Source: Amylibacter sp.
Lineage (GTDB): Bacteria; Pseudomonadota; Alphaproteobacteria; Rhodobacterales; Rhodobacteraceae
Length of the DNA: 64,000 nucleotides
Reading direction: 5' to 3'
Assembly: GCA_021775355.1 (NCBI GenBank)
Contig: JAJFHZ010000029.1
Span: 62,001 to 126,000 of the forward strand
Shown in pieces: positions 46,764 to 56,034 of the stretch. The first letter of the stretch is position 1. Each line of letters starts with the position of its first letter. The notes under the pieces were generated by a model. The model was not told the origin of the DNA. It saw only the letters and a list, made by a program, of their open reading frames with translations, and ran no database searches. Position numbers and translations under genes: made by a program.

Positions 46764-47522
46764 TCACAAGTATAAAGCCTGGGCATCACGCAGCACAGCT
46801 TGTGCAACTGCTGAATAGCCGCCAACATCCTTATTATGTGTACTGCTTTCGTGAACCACAAGCGGCGGGCGTAAGGCAAACGGGCCATTTGTGCCTTTAC
46901 GACAGGATATAATAACCCGCTTTGCCGATTTATCTTGTCGCGGTATCAATGGCTTAACGACAATATCACCTGCAATTCTCTCCAGACAGACAAGGGCTTG
47001 CGGCAGAATTTCCGCACGGTGAATAAAGGTTAAACGACCCTTGGGCTTAAGACGTTTCAAACCAGCAAACACCCAATCTTCTAGCTTCAAACCCATCACA
47101 TGTGCTTGCGATTTACCCGCGTTTTCAGGAGCAGATACTTTGTTGGCATCATAAAATGGCGGGTTGAACATCACATGATCAAAGTTTTGATCCAGAAGAT
47201 CGCGAGGCATTTGCACCAAATCCCCGCTGAAAATCTTGGCCTCTATACTATTTGCATCTGCATTCTGTCTGGCCAATTCCGCATATTCTTCCTGAATTTC
47301 CAAACCCGAAATCTCTAACCCAGAAATACGCTTGCCAAGGCACAGCATAGCAACACCAACCCCACATCCCAACTCCAATACGGACTGCCCTGCATTGGCA
47401 GGAATACTGGCAGCCAAGAACACTGGATCTGTTGCAGCCCGATAACCATCCTTTGGTTGAAAAATATCCAATGCGCCGCCCAAAAACGCATCACAGGTAA
47501 TATTCTCATTCACCCATGTCAT
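46764..47522 (-). CDS. TrmN6-like tRNA adenine-N6 methyltransferase
   Basis: 252-aa class I methyltransferase. Motif I VLELGCGVGVAMLCL and the N6-adenine motif MFNPPFYDANK identify the YfiC/TrmN6 type, which methylates A37 of tRNA(Val) in E. coli; the target here is inferred. Its start overlaps the DUF2007 stop by four bases. Confidence 0.88.
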   Translation of the reverse strand: MTWVNENITCDAFLGGALDIFQPKDGYRAATDPVFLAASIPANAGQSVLELGCGVGVAMLCLGKRISGLEISGLEIQEEYAELARQNADANSIEAKIFSGDLVQMPRDLLDQNFDHVMFNPPFYDANKVSAPENAGKSQAHVMGLKLEDWVFAGLKRLKPKGRLTFIHRAEILPQALVCLERIAGDIVVKPLIPRQDKSAKRVIISCRKGTNGPFALRPPLVVHESSTHNKDVGGYSAVAQAVLRDAQALYL

Positions 47523-47740
47523 GGTTTTTCGGAAATATCGATTTCATTATCCCGCAAAATAGCACTGGCTTGAAAATAATCACGATCAGCAACCATCAGG
47601 CGCCTTGGCATGATGCCAATTGACCCTTCAAGAATACTCATGTGGACGTCCAGATCGAAGCATTCTATATCTTCGGCACGCAACATCGCTGTCGCAAAGG
47701 GGATTAGGGTCGGATCGGTGGTTCTAAAAAGTTCTTTCAT
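47519..47740 (-). CDS. DUF2007 family protein
   Basis: 73-aa protein: the N-terminal RTTDPTLIPFATAMLRAEDIE and the C-terminal MVADRDYFQASAILRD match DUF2007, a ferredoxin-like small domain of unknown role. Coupled by overlap to the TrmN6-like gene and divergent from the polyprenyl synthase. Confidence 0.87.
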   Translation of the reverse strand: MKELFRTTDPTLIPFATAMLRAEDIECFDLDVHMSILEGSIGIMPRRLMVADRDYFQASAILRDNEIDISEKP

Positions 47741-47762
47741 AGCGTTTTCTTATCTTGTTATG

Positions 47763-47774
47763 GACAAGCTTGTC
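47763..47774. promoter_or_regulatory. Palindrome in divergent ispB/DUF2007 gap
   Basis: Perfect 12-bp palindrome GACAAGCTTGTC in a 67-base divergent region, 33 bases upstream of the polyprenyl synthase start. It is suitably placed for an operator, but no regulator is linked to it. Confidence 0.35.
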
Positions 47775-47807
47775 GAGCGTGCTAATTACACGGCTAAGGA
47801 ATGAAAC

Positions 47808-48791
47808 GTGAATAAACCATTTGAACATCTCAGCGATTTGCTGGCCGAGGATATGAACGCAGTCAATATGCTGATAAAACAGCGTATGGCGTCTGAGCAC
47901 GCGCCGCGTATCCCTGAAGTTACAGCGCACCTTGTTGAAGCGGGCGGCAAACGCCTGCGCCCGTTGCTGACGCTTGCAAGTGCCAAAATGTGTGGTTACG
48001 ATGGCCCGTTTCATATTCATCTGGCCGCAACGGTTGAGTTTATTCACACGGCAACTCTGCTACATGATGATGTTGTAGATGAAAGCAACATGCGGCGCGG
48101 ACGTAAGACCGCTAATCTGCTTTGGGATAATAAATCATCTGTTTTGGTTGGTGACTATCTGTTCTCGCGGTCCTTCCAACTGATGGTTGAAACCGGATCC
48201 TTGCGGGTTTTGGACATTCTTGCGAATGCATCGGCAACAATCGCAGAAGGTGAAGTTTTGCAACTTACCGCCGCACAGGATACAAACACGACCGAAGATG
48301 TTTATTTTCAGGTTATACGTGGTAAAACCGCCGCCCTTTTTGCCGCCGCCACTGAAGTGGGCGGCGTGATTGCATCGGCACCTGAAGACCAGATTACAGC
48401 ACTCAACACTTACGGCGATGCTTTGGGAATAAGTTTTCAGATCGTTGATGATCTTTTGGATTATCGCGGGGCTAGCCAATCTTTGGGCAAGAACACCGGT
48501 GATGATTTCCGTGAACGTAAATTAACACTACCCGTGATTAAAGCCATTGCGAAAGCCAATAGCGAAGAGCGCAACTTTTGGGATCGCGTTATTGTTAAAG
48601 GTGACCAAAACGACGGCGACCTTGAACATGCGATGGAACTTTTACAAGCTCACGGGACATTAGATGAAACCCGTGATGCTGCAATTTATTGGGGAAACAA
48701 AGCGAAATCCGCTTTGGAAGCCTTGCCAAAATCCAAAATTCGCAACCTGTTGGGTGATCTAGCGGATTTTGTTGTTAACCGCGCGGTTTAG
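47808..48791 (+). CDS. ispB: Long-chain polyprenyl diphosphate synthase
   Basis: 327-aa trans-prenyltransferase making the ubiquinone side chain (octa- or decaprenyl). First Asp-rich motif LLHDDVVDESNMRRGRKT (about residues 84-101), second QIVDDLLDY (about 208-216). GTG start with AAGGA upstream; a four-codon ATG frame overlaps the start. Its stop overlaps the convergent ispE stop. Confidence 0.93.
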   Translation: MNKPFEHLSDLLAEDMNAVNMLIKQRMASEHAPRIPEVTAHLVEAGGKRLRPLLTLASAKMCGYDGPFHIHLAATVEFIHTATLLHDDVVDESNMRRGRKTANLLWDNKSSVLVGDYLFSRSFQLMVETGSLRVLDILANASATIAEGEVLQLTAAQDTNTTEDVYFQVIRGKTAALFAAATEVGGVIASAPEDQITALNTYGDALGISFQIVDDLLDYRGASQSLGKNTGDDFRERKLTLPVIKAIAKANSEERNFWDRVIVKGDQNDGDLEHAMELLQAHGTLDETRDAAIYWGNKAKSALEALPKSKIRNLLGDLADFVVNRAV

Positions 48792-49612
48792 TTCCCCAGT
48801 ACACAGGGTTTAATCCACCAGTCAGGGTTGGAATCCACTAAAGTTTGCGCGGCTTTTTCAGATGCCTGCCTTGTTTCAAACAACCCGAAACAGGTGGCCC
48901 CGGAACCTGACATACGCGCCAAATATGCACCTTGCCGGGTAATCTGATCTAAACAAACGCTGGTCTCTTTTGCCAAGCCTATCGACGGTTTTTCCAGATC
49001 ATTGCGCTGCCTTCGCAGAAATTCGCCTATTGATTCTTGATCCGTCATTTGCCCAATCGGCGTATTGTCTTTGGTTTCAAGTGATACAAAAACATCAGGT
49101 GTCGCTATTTTAATTTTTGGGCAGACCAAAACTGCCCATAGGTTTGGAAAATCCGTAAGGGGTGTAATGCAATCACCGATCCCCTTCATTCGGCAAGGAA
49201 TGCTTTGCAGGCAAACAGGTACATCTGCCCCCAATGAAAGTCCGGCATCAGACGGCAATGGTGCACCTGTCATAAGCACCATTGCACGCAATGTGGCCGC
49301 CGCATCTGCCGAACCACCGCCAATACCGGAAGCAACAGGCAGGTTTTTTATTAAAGTAATTACCGCACCTTTGCAGTCTTTTTCGAAAAGGCGTGCAGCT
49401 TGCAAAGCTAGATTATCATCACCCGAACTTAGCTCATGTGCAAAAGGACCATTGATTTTCAATGCAAATGCATCACTTGGTTTCACCGTAATCTGATCGC
49501 CGATATCGGCAAATACAACGATACTGTCCAGCAAATGATAGCCGTCATCACGCTGTCCTGTCACATGTAAACACAGGTTTATTTTAGCCCGAGCAAGCTC
49601 GTTAATTTGCAT
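48788..49612 (-). CDS. ispE: CDP-ME kinase
   Basis: GHMP kinase phosphorylating 4-diphosphocytidyl-2-C-methylerythritol in the MEP pathway. N-terminal ARAKINLCLHVTGQRDDGYH and the ATP loop LPVASGIGGGSADAAATLR are diagnostic. 274 aa. Start overlaps the TPR gene by 11 bases; convergent with ispB. Confidence 0.95.
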   Translation of the reverse strand: MQINELARAKINLCLHVTGQRDDGYHLLDSIVVFADIGDQITVKPSDAFALKINGPFAHELSSGDDNLALQAARLFEKDCKGAVITLIKNLPVASGIGGGSADAAATLRAMVLMTGAPLPSDAGLSLGADVPVCLQSIPCRMKGIGDCITPLTDFPNLWAVLVCPKIKIATPDVFVSLETKDNTPIGQMTDQESIGEFLRRQRNDLEKPSIGLAKETSVCLDQITRQGAYLARMSGSGATCFGLFETRQASEKAAQTLVDSNPDWWIKPCVLGN

Positions 49613-51293
49613 TTGTTCCCGCAGCCTCTTCAGCGGTCAAAACCTCATCCAAACCAATATCCAGTTTGCGTCGAATACGGTCCGCGTCTTTTTCCTCTGG
49701 CTCAAATGACAGTGCCCGGCTCCATTGAAACCGTGCTTCGCGAAACCTGTCAACTTTCCAGTAAACGTCACCCAAATGATCGTTTATAACCGGATCTGTC
49801 GGCATCAATTCAACAGCGCGTTCCATAGGGGCTACAGCATCTTCAAATTTGCCGATACGGTAAAGCAACCAACCAAGACTATCGGTGATAAATCCATCAT
49901 TGGGCCGGCCCTGAACAGCACGTTCAATCATGTCCTGAGCCTCTTCAAGCTTTATGTTTTTTTCAACCAGTGAATAACCCAGATAATTCAATGTAGACGG
50001 TTGATCCGGTGATAACCCCAAAGCTTTACGGAAATCTGTTTCGGCCTTGTCCCATTCGTCCAGACGCTCATAAGAAACTGCACGCGCATAATATAAAAAC
50101 CACTGCACCCCATTTTCTTTTTCCAGCAAATCAATTGCCGTAGTATAAGCCTTGTTGGCTTCCCTAAACTGCTTTTCACCACTGTATATATCACCCATCA
50201 CCATATGCACACGCGCAACAGTGGGATGAGACCCTGCAAGCCTTTGCAAAACGGCAATAGCGGCCTGCGATTTTCCCGCATCCACCAACGTATCAGCGCG
50301 GCCCAGCTCTGCATTTAAATACATCGGATGATCCACAGGTACTTTTGCCAATACTTGCGTCGCCAGATCATATTGTTCCTGCTCTTTCAGCAGCTCTGAT
50401 AAAAGCAACAGGGCCTGAATATTATCAGGGCGTAAATATTCTGCCAAACGGGCATAAATCAAAGAAAATCTTTCATCGTCCTCACCACTTAAAACACTTG
50501 CGAGTGTAGAAAACGTTTCAGACGTGCCATCAGTGGCCGAGGTGATAAAATCAAACGGAACAGCTTGCTTTGATTGCATCTGAACAAGCAAATCATGCAG
50601 CTGTTGATCAGACGTATTGGTCGAACTTTGCGCAAGCAGTTCAGCCGCTGCATCAAATTTTCCAAGCTGTGATAATATTTGCGCATGTGCTATCAGGCTG
50701 CCACGATTCAGGTGCAATGCATTGCCCGCATCACCCTGCATTATCTTATCAGCCAATTCGAAATCACCTGCCGTCGCAACGGCCAAAGCTTTATGATACT
50801 GGGCAAACACCCGCAAGGCTTCGGGTTTATTCATGCTGTCAAAATGTTTGGTCGCAGCAGACATATCACCCAACCCAACCAAAACCCACCCCTGAAGCAG
50901 GCCATGCAGAAGCGGGCTTAAGCGGTCTTTTGAAGTCGCCAATATTTCTAATGCTTTATCGAAGTCCTGATTTCGAATATAAGCAGACAAAACCATCAAA
51001 TCCGACAATTGACTACCAAATTCCAAGTTTGTGATTTCTTTGGCAAGTTTGACAGCACCATCTATATCCCCTGTCACAACATAGGACAAAAGAGCGTTTT
51101 GCAAAATATAAGCATCATCCGGATCTTGCAATAAAGCTTTGGAATAAAACTCTGCAGCCGCCGCATAATCATTCCTTGCATTGGCGTGGTTCGCCGCAAG
51201 ATAAGCCCCTGCCAAACCCTCGCCATATGTTGCAACTGGGGTTGTCAGCAGGCTTGTCGCCAAAACGAAATGAAATATGGGCTTTATGCGCAT
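49602..51293 (-). CDS. Exported TPR-repeat protein
   Basis: 563-aa protein with signal peptide (cleavage near VATYG-EG, about residue 24) and many tetratricopeptide repeats; clear ones include AKYYSKA-like ALLQDPDDAYILQNALLSY early and NDHLGDVYWKVDRFREARF late. Alphaproteobacterial TPR protein of unknown partner, placed between ETF-QO and ispE. The overlap with ispE implies co-expression. Confidence 0.88.
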   Translation of the reverse strand: MRIKPIFHFVLATSLLTTPVATYGEGLAGAYLAANHANARNDYAAAAEFYSKALLQDPDDAYILQNALLSYVVTGDIDGAVKLAKEITNLEFGSQLSDLMVLSAYIRNQDFDKALEILATSKDRLSPLLHGLLQGWVLVGLGDMSAATKHFDSMNKPEALRVFAQYHKALAVATAGDFELADKIMQGDAGNALHLNRGSLIAHAQILSQLGKFDAAAELLAQSSTNTSDQQLHDLLVQMQSKQAVPFDFITSATDGTSETFSTLASVLSGEDDERFSLIYARLAEYLRPDNIQALLLLSELLKEQEQYDLATQVLAKVPVDHPMYLNAELGRADTLVDAGKSQAAIAVLQRLAGSHPTVARVHMVMGDIYSGEKQFREANKAYTTAIDLLEKENGVQWFLYYARAVSYERLDEWDKAETDFRKALGLSPDQPSTLNYLGYSLVEKNIKLEEAQDMIERAVQGRPNDGFITDSLGWLLYRIGKFEDAVAPMERAVELMPTDPVINDHLGDVYWKVDRFREARFQWSRALSFEPEEKDADRIRRKLDIGLDEVLTAEEAAGTNAN

Positions 51294-51352
51294 TGTTACC
51301 TGTTCCTAAACTATCAGTAAGACAGCCTAACGGCGATGCCTGTTCAATTCAA

Positions 51353-51382
51353 CCAGACTTCCATCAACTAATGGAAATCTGG
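51353..51382 (-). terminator. Hairpin between ETF-QO and TPR genes
   Basis: 12-bp stem with one mismatch (51353-51364 with 51371-51382; arms CCAGACTTCCAT / ATGGAAATCTGG) and six-base loop, 20 bases after the ETF-QO stop. Read on the minus strand it is followed by TTGAATTG rather than a full T-run, so it is a partial terminator or processing signal. Confidence 0.55.
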
Positions 51383-51401
51383 CTGTGATATGCCCAATTG
51401 C

Positions 51402-53057
51402 TTACATATTCGGGTAGTTTGGCCCCTCGCCACCTTGTGGAATAGCCCATGTAATGTTTTGGCTGGGGTCTTTAATATCACAAGTTTTACAATGCACACA
51501 GTTTTGTGCATTGATCTGAAAACGTGGGTTGGAACCATCATCATCACGGATCACTTCATAAACACCCGCAGGGCAATAGCGTTGTGCCGGTTCTGCATAT
51601 TCCGGTAAATTCACATCAACCGGAATACCGGCATCTGCCAACTGCAAATGGCATGGTTGTTCTTCTTCATGGTTGGTGGCCGAAAAGCTGACGTTCGTTA
51701 GTCGGTCGAAACTTAGTTTACCGTCAGGCTTCGGATATTCAATCGGCGCATAATCCGCCGCTTTACCTGTAGACTGCGCATCGTTTTTACCGTGCTTGAA
51801 TGTTCCCAAAGGATTCCAGCCCGTCAGATTTGCCACCCACATATCGAAGCCACCTAAAGCCAAAGAGGCCATAAGACCCCATTTCGACCAAATCGGTTTT
51901 ACATTGCGCACGCGTTTCAGGTCTTTGGCAATCGGGCCGGAACGCAAGTCTGTTTCATAAGCTGTCAATTCATCGCTGGCACGACCCGCTTTAAGCGCGT
52001 CAACCGCAGCTTCGGCAGCAGCTTTACCGGACAACATTGCGTTGTGGTTGCCTTTAATCCGCGGAACATTTACCAAACCTGCCGAACAACCCAAAAGTGC
52101 GCCGCCCGGAAAGACGATCTTTGGAATGGACTGCCAGCCACCCTCGGTAATTGCCCGCGCACCATATGCCACGCGTTTACCGCCTTCTAGCAATTCGGCA
52201 ATTTTCGGATGATGCTTGAAGCGTTGGAATTCCATGTATGGAAATACATGTGGGTTCTTGTAATTCAGATGCACCACAAACCCGATGAAAACCTGATTGT
52301 TTTCAGTGTGGTAAATAAATGACCCGCCACCTGCATTGCTGCCCAATGGCCAACCCATTGTATGGGTCACAGTCCCCTCTTTGTGCTTAGCAGGATCAAT
52401 ATCCCAAATTTCTTTCATCCCAAGCCCGAACTTTGGCACATCGGCATCTTTGGCAAGGTCATATTTTGCGATCACTTGCTTGGACAGTGACCCACGCACA
52501 CCTTCCGATAGGAATACATACTTGCCATACAGCACCATGCCCGGTTCATATGACGGGCCTTGTGAACCATCTTTTTGAAGCCCGAATTCACCGGCAACAA
52601 CACCTTTAACTTCACCGTTTTCGCCGTAAACCAATTCTGAACATGACATGCCCGGGAAAATTTCAACACCCAGTTCTTCGGCTTGTTCCGCCAGCCAGCG
52701 GCAAACATTGGCCATTGAAACAATATAATTGCCATGATTGTTCATCAATGGCGGCATCGGGAAATTGGGAATTCTAAAACCGCCTTTTTCCGACAGCATC
52801 AAAAAATTATCCTCTTTGACAACCACAGATATCGGCGCACCCTTTTCTTTCCAGTCAGGGATCAATGCGTCCAGCCCAACAGGATCCAGAACCGCTCCGG
52901 ACAGGATATGGGCACCCACTTCAGAGCCTTTTTCCAGTACCACAACTTCCAGATCCGCATCCAGCTGTTTTAAACGAATTGCCGCCGACAGACCCGCCGG
53001 TCCTGCACCAACAATAACCACATCGTATTCCATAGACTCGCGTTCAATTTCGGTCAT
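51402..53057 (-). CDS. Electron transfer flavoprotein-ubiquinone oxidoreductase
   Basis: 551-aa membrane-associated FAD/4Fe-4S protein passing electrons from ETF to ubiquinone. FAD loop VVIVGAGPAGLSAAIRL near the N-terminus; C-terminal Cys pattern CPAG...NCVHCKTCDIKDPSQN binds the cluster. ATG 53057 with AGGGAG upstream is preferred over a start ten codons earlier. Its partner EtfBA is encoded at 576-2263. Confidence 0.96.
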   Translation of the reverse strand: MTEIERESMEYDVVIVGAGPAGLSAAIRLKQLDADLEVVVLEKGSEVGAHILSGAVLDPVGLDALIPDWKEKGAPISVVVKEDNFLMLSEKGGFRIPNFPMPPLMNNHGNYIVSMANVCRWLAEQAEELGVEIFPGMSCSELVYGENGEVKGVVAGEFGLQKDGSQGPSYEPGMVLYGKYVFLSEGVRGSLSKQVIAKYDLAKDADVPKFGLGMKEIWDIDPAKHKEGTVTHTMGWPLGSNAGGGSFIYHTENNQVFIGFVVHLNYKNPHVFPYMEFQRFKHHPKIAELLEGGKRVAYGARAITEGGWQSIPKIVFPGGALLGCSAGLVNVPRIKGNHNAMLSGKAAAEAAVDALKAGRASDELTAYETDLRSGPIAKDLKRVRNVKPIWSKWGLMASLALGGFDMWVANLTGWNPLGTFKHGKNDAQSTGKAADYAPIEYPKPDGKLSFDRLTNVSFSATNHEEEQPCHLQLADAGIPVDVNLPEYAEPAQRYCPAGVYEVIRDDDGSNPRFQINAQNCVHCKTCDIKDPSQNITWAIPQGGEGPNYPNM

Positions 53058-53265
53058 TCGGGACTCCCTAAAAAATATCTGTCGCAAAACATGCTAACTT
53101 ACTTTATGGGCCTAACAAATGCTTGCCAAGAGGGAATTATGAACACGACGAAATATCAACTTTTACGTCGGTTTTATCTTAATCAACACAAATAAAGCTT
53201 TCTCTTGCGCACACAGTAAAGCAAATTTAGAGTCGTATCTGAAACGACAAGCACAGTAGGGCGTA
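53058..53265. other. greA leader region with a possible 18-codon frame
   Basis: 208 bases between the divergent ETF-QO and greA. A short frame ATG 53139 to TAA 53195 (product MNTTKYQLLRRFYLNQHK) has GAGGGAA in ribosome-binding position. An inverted repeat CGACG/CGTCG inside it is followed by GTTTTATCTT, and a 5-bp hairpin GTCGT/ACGAC (53232-53248) precedes greA. This could be a leader-peptide or attenuation arrangement. Confidence 0.4.
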
Positions 53266-53736
53266 ATGGATAAAATACCAATGACTGCAAATGGCTTCAA
53301 AGCCGCTGATGCAGAATTAAAACAACTGAAATCAGTGGACCGCCCTGCCGTTATCCGTGCTATTGCTGAAGCTCGGGAACATGGTGATTTATCGGAAAAC
53401 GCCGAATATCATGCTGCCCGCGAGCAACAAAGCCATATTGAGGGCCGCATTAAAGAACTTGAAGGCATTATCAGCTTGGCCGATATAATAGATGTCAGTA
53501 AGCTATCGGGCACCATAAAGTTCGGTGCCACGGTCACCATTGCCGATGAAGATACCGATGCCGAAAAGACCTTTCAGATCGTTGGCGAACCTGAAGCCAA
53601 TATCGAAAAAGGTCTGCTGAACCTAAATTCACCCATTGCGCGCGCCTTGATTGGCAAAGAAGAAGGCGACAGTGTAGAAGTGCGCACACCGGGCGGCACC
53701 AGGTATTATGAGATTGTAAGCGTTGAGTTTCTATAA
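53266..53736 (+). CDS. greA: Transcription elongation factor GreA
   Basis: Rescues stalled RNA polymerase by stimulating transcript cleavage. N-terminal coiled coil with [21 protein letters not shown], where the acidic tip residues (ENAEY) are retained, then a FKBP-like C-terminal domain ([31 protein letters not shown]). 156 aa. Followed by an unknown membrane protein gene. Confidence 0.97.
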   Translation: MDKIPMTANGFKAADAELKQLKSVDRPAVIRAIAEAREHGDLSENAEYHAAREQQSHIEGRIKELEGIISLADIIDVSKLSGTIKFGATVTIADEDTDAEKTFQIVGEPEANIEKGLLNLNSPIARALIGKEEGDSVEVRTPGGTRYYEIVSVEFL

Positions 53737-53767
53737 CCGTCTTTGGATCCTTTAAGGATATAGTTGT

Positions 53768-54796
53768 ATGAGCAGGCAAGACCAAACGGCCAAGAACAGC
53801 GAAAAAGCTGCCCTTATATTCGCCATTACCCTGACCGTTATCTGGATAGTCGGCATCTCTATAATCTTTTTTTTATATCCTGAAGTTGCGCTTCAAATCA
53901 GCCATGATCAAAGTTTAACCGCCTTGGTTGCCGTTGGACTATTCCTACCCCTTATTCTGATCTGGATAGCAGCCCTTTTATCGCGGTCTTTGTCTGCCAT
54001 TCGCTATGAAACCATTGCTTTGCGAAAAAAGATCGAACGCATGGATGAAATGCTAAAAGTGCAGATCGTAGAAGAAACCGAAACCCGCGATCGCTGGATA
54101 CAAAGCCAGTTAGCGCAAATAACTGCCCATACAAAAAAAACCAGTCTGCACGTAACAAGCCTAGCAGAAACAGTAACTGAGGGTTTGGGTCAAACAAGTA
54201 TACCACGCAATACAACCGCATTACCTAAAAAAACCCTTATTCTTACGGATGAAGCACAAGCGGATTTACCCCTGAAAAATGACAATAATACATCTAATGC
54301 CCCTGTTACAATTCGCGAACTTATCAAAGCATTAAACTTTCCCGATAATGCAAAAGACACTGAAGGTTTTCGCGTGTTGCAGCGCGCATTAAGCGACCCG
54401 ACCACATCCAGACTTTTACGTTCTGCTCAAGAAGTTCTAACCATGTTGTCAGAAGATGGTATATACATGGATGACTTGCGCATTAATCGACCTGAAGCTT
54501 CAGCTTGGCGCAGCTTTGCCAAAGGTGCACGCGGCAAAGAGATTGCCGCTTTGGGAATGGTGCGTGACCGCACGGCTTTAACCCTGTCAAAAACACGGCT
54601 GAAAAATGATGCTACATTTCGCGAAACTGTCCATGGTTTCTTGACTCGGTTTGATATCATCCTGACAGAATTTGAAAAAACCGCCAAAGATGGCGAACTG
54701 ATTGAAATGGGAAGAACCCGCAGCGCTATAGCATTTATGCTTTTGGGGCGGGTTTCGGGTGCATTTGACGCGCGTTATATTCCAAAAAAAGCGTAA
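53768..54796 (+). CDS. Unknown membrane protein with coiled coil
   Basis: 342 aa. Two N-terminal membrane helices (about residues 15-36 and 50-69) are followed by a charged coiled coil (RKKIERMDEMLKVQIVEETE), a variable linker (about 125-175) and a soluble helical C-terminal domain (about 175-342) with VTIREL, DDLRINRPEASAWRSFAKGA and RSAIAFMLLGRVSGAFD. I do not recognise a named family; it looks like a conserved Rhodobacterales protein. Its 3' end overlaps the convergent moeA by 22 bases. Confidence 0.75.
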   Translation: MSRQDQTAKNSEKAALIFAITLTVIWIVGISIIFFLYPEVALQISHDQSLTALVAVGLFLPLILIWIAALLSRSLSAIRYETIALRKKIERMDEMLKVQIVEETETRDRWIQSQLAQITAHTKKTSLHVTSLAETVTEGLGQTSIPRNTTALPKKTLILTDEAQADLPLKNDNNTSNAPVTIRELIKALNFPDNAKDTEGFRVLQRALSDPTTSRLLRSAQEVLTMLSEDGIYMDDLRINRPEASAWRSFAKGARGKEIAALGMVRDRTALTLSKTRLKNDATFRETVHGFLTRFDIILTEFEKTAKDGELIEMGRTRSAIAFMLLGRVSGAFDARYIPKKA

Positions 54797-56034
54797 GGAA
54801 TATACCTTACCATATCACCAACGGCAATTTCTGCAGCTGCGTCAGGCAACTCAACCAACCCATCCGACCATGTCAGCCCAGATATGCGCCCCGACCCTTC
54901 GGACTTGAATACCTGCGCATGCCCATTGGCATCCAATCGCGCACGTAAATATTCACGCCGACCTGCTTTTTTGGATTTCTGAAACACTGCAGGAACTTGG
55001 AAAGATTGAACATCAAGCACGGCTTGCCCTGCCAAGGTTTTCAATGCGGGCAGCCCGAAGATTAACGCGCAAACAAACGCTGCAACAGGATTGCCCGGAA
55101 AACCGAATGTTGGCACCCCACCCCAAAGTGCCATTGCAATCGGACGGCCCGGCTTTACCGCCACGCGCCATGTGTGCAATGCACCTTCTTCTTTCAGCAG
55201 CTTGGATACATAATCTTCATCCCCTGCAGACGCACCACCAGACACAAAAATTGCATCGGCATTTTGTGCGGCTTTATTAAACCCGTCGCGGATCAAATCA
55301 GGGTCATCCATAAAGTGACCACCATCAACCGCATCAAACCCCCATGCACGTATCATGTTCAGTAGCATTGGTTTATTCGCGTCAAATATCTGATCATCGC
55401 GTGCGGCATCACCGACTTTAACCAGCTCTGTTCCTGTCGAAATCACTGCCACTTTCAAGCGTTTATATACGGTGACTTTATGCACAGCTGTTGCCGCCAG
55501 AAGGGCAAGGTCCTGTGGGCGTAAAACATGCCCTGCTTCAAAAATATTTTGCCCCACCGCCACATCTTCAGCCGCACGGCGCAAATTGGCACCTTTTCGC
55601 AAACCAGAACGAAATGCAATTGATGCGCCAGCGATCACGACATCTTCTTCCAGAACCACAGTATCGACACCATCAGGTATAATCGCGCCAGTTAAAATGC
55701 GCAGCGCACTACCTGCATTGACCTGACCTGCAAACGGTTTACCCGCTGCCGAAACCCCAGCCTGAAGCGGCAGGTTGATAATTTCTTTGTCAGGCAAATC
55801 GTTATAACAAAACCCATAACCATCCACCGCAGAGTTTGCCATCGGCGGATTATTTCGTTTTGCTGTTACCGATGCCGCCAAAATACGGCCGGCAGCAATT
55901 TCCAAAGTGATACTCTCTTGTCCGACAACCGGGTGAAGGCCGTTTTTAATCTGCTTCAAAGCATCATCAACAGGTGTCCATTCAACACCAGCAGGCATTG
56001 CAAAACAGTTGTTTTTCAACGGCGGTACCGTCAT
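54775..56034 (-). CDS. moeA: Molybdopterin molybdotransferase
   Basis: Inserts molybdenum into adenylated molybdopterin. The MoeA body is recognised from SAVDGYGF, GDEDYVSKLLKEEG and AVKPGRPIAMALWGGVPTF, with FGFPGNPVAAFV. 419 aa, three-domain length. Last gene of fdhD-mobA-mobB-moeA; its start overlaps the mobB stop (ATGA). Confidence 0.95.
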   Translation of the reverse strand: MTVPPLKNNCFAMPAGVEWTPVDDALKQIKNGLHPVVGQESITLEIAAGRILAASVTAKRNNPPMANSAVDGYGFCYNDLPDKEIINLPLQAGVSAAGKPFAGQVNAGSALRILTGAIIPDGVDTVVLEEDVVIAGASIAFRSGLRKGANLRRAAEDVAVGQNIFEAGHVLRPQDLALLAATAVHKVTVYKRLKVAVISTGTELVKVGDAARDDQIFDANKPMLLNMIRAWGFDAVDGGHFMDDPDLIRDGFNKAAQNADAIFVSGGASAGDEDYVSKLLKEEGALHTWRVAVKPGRPIAMALWGGVPTFGFPGNPVAAFVCALIFGLPALKTLAGQAVLDVQSFQVPAVFQKSKKAGRREYLRARLDANGHAQVFKSEGSGRISGLTWSDGLVELPDAAAEIAVGDMVRYIPYAFFGI

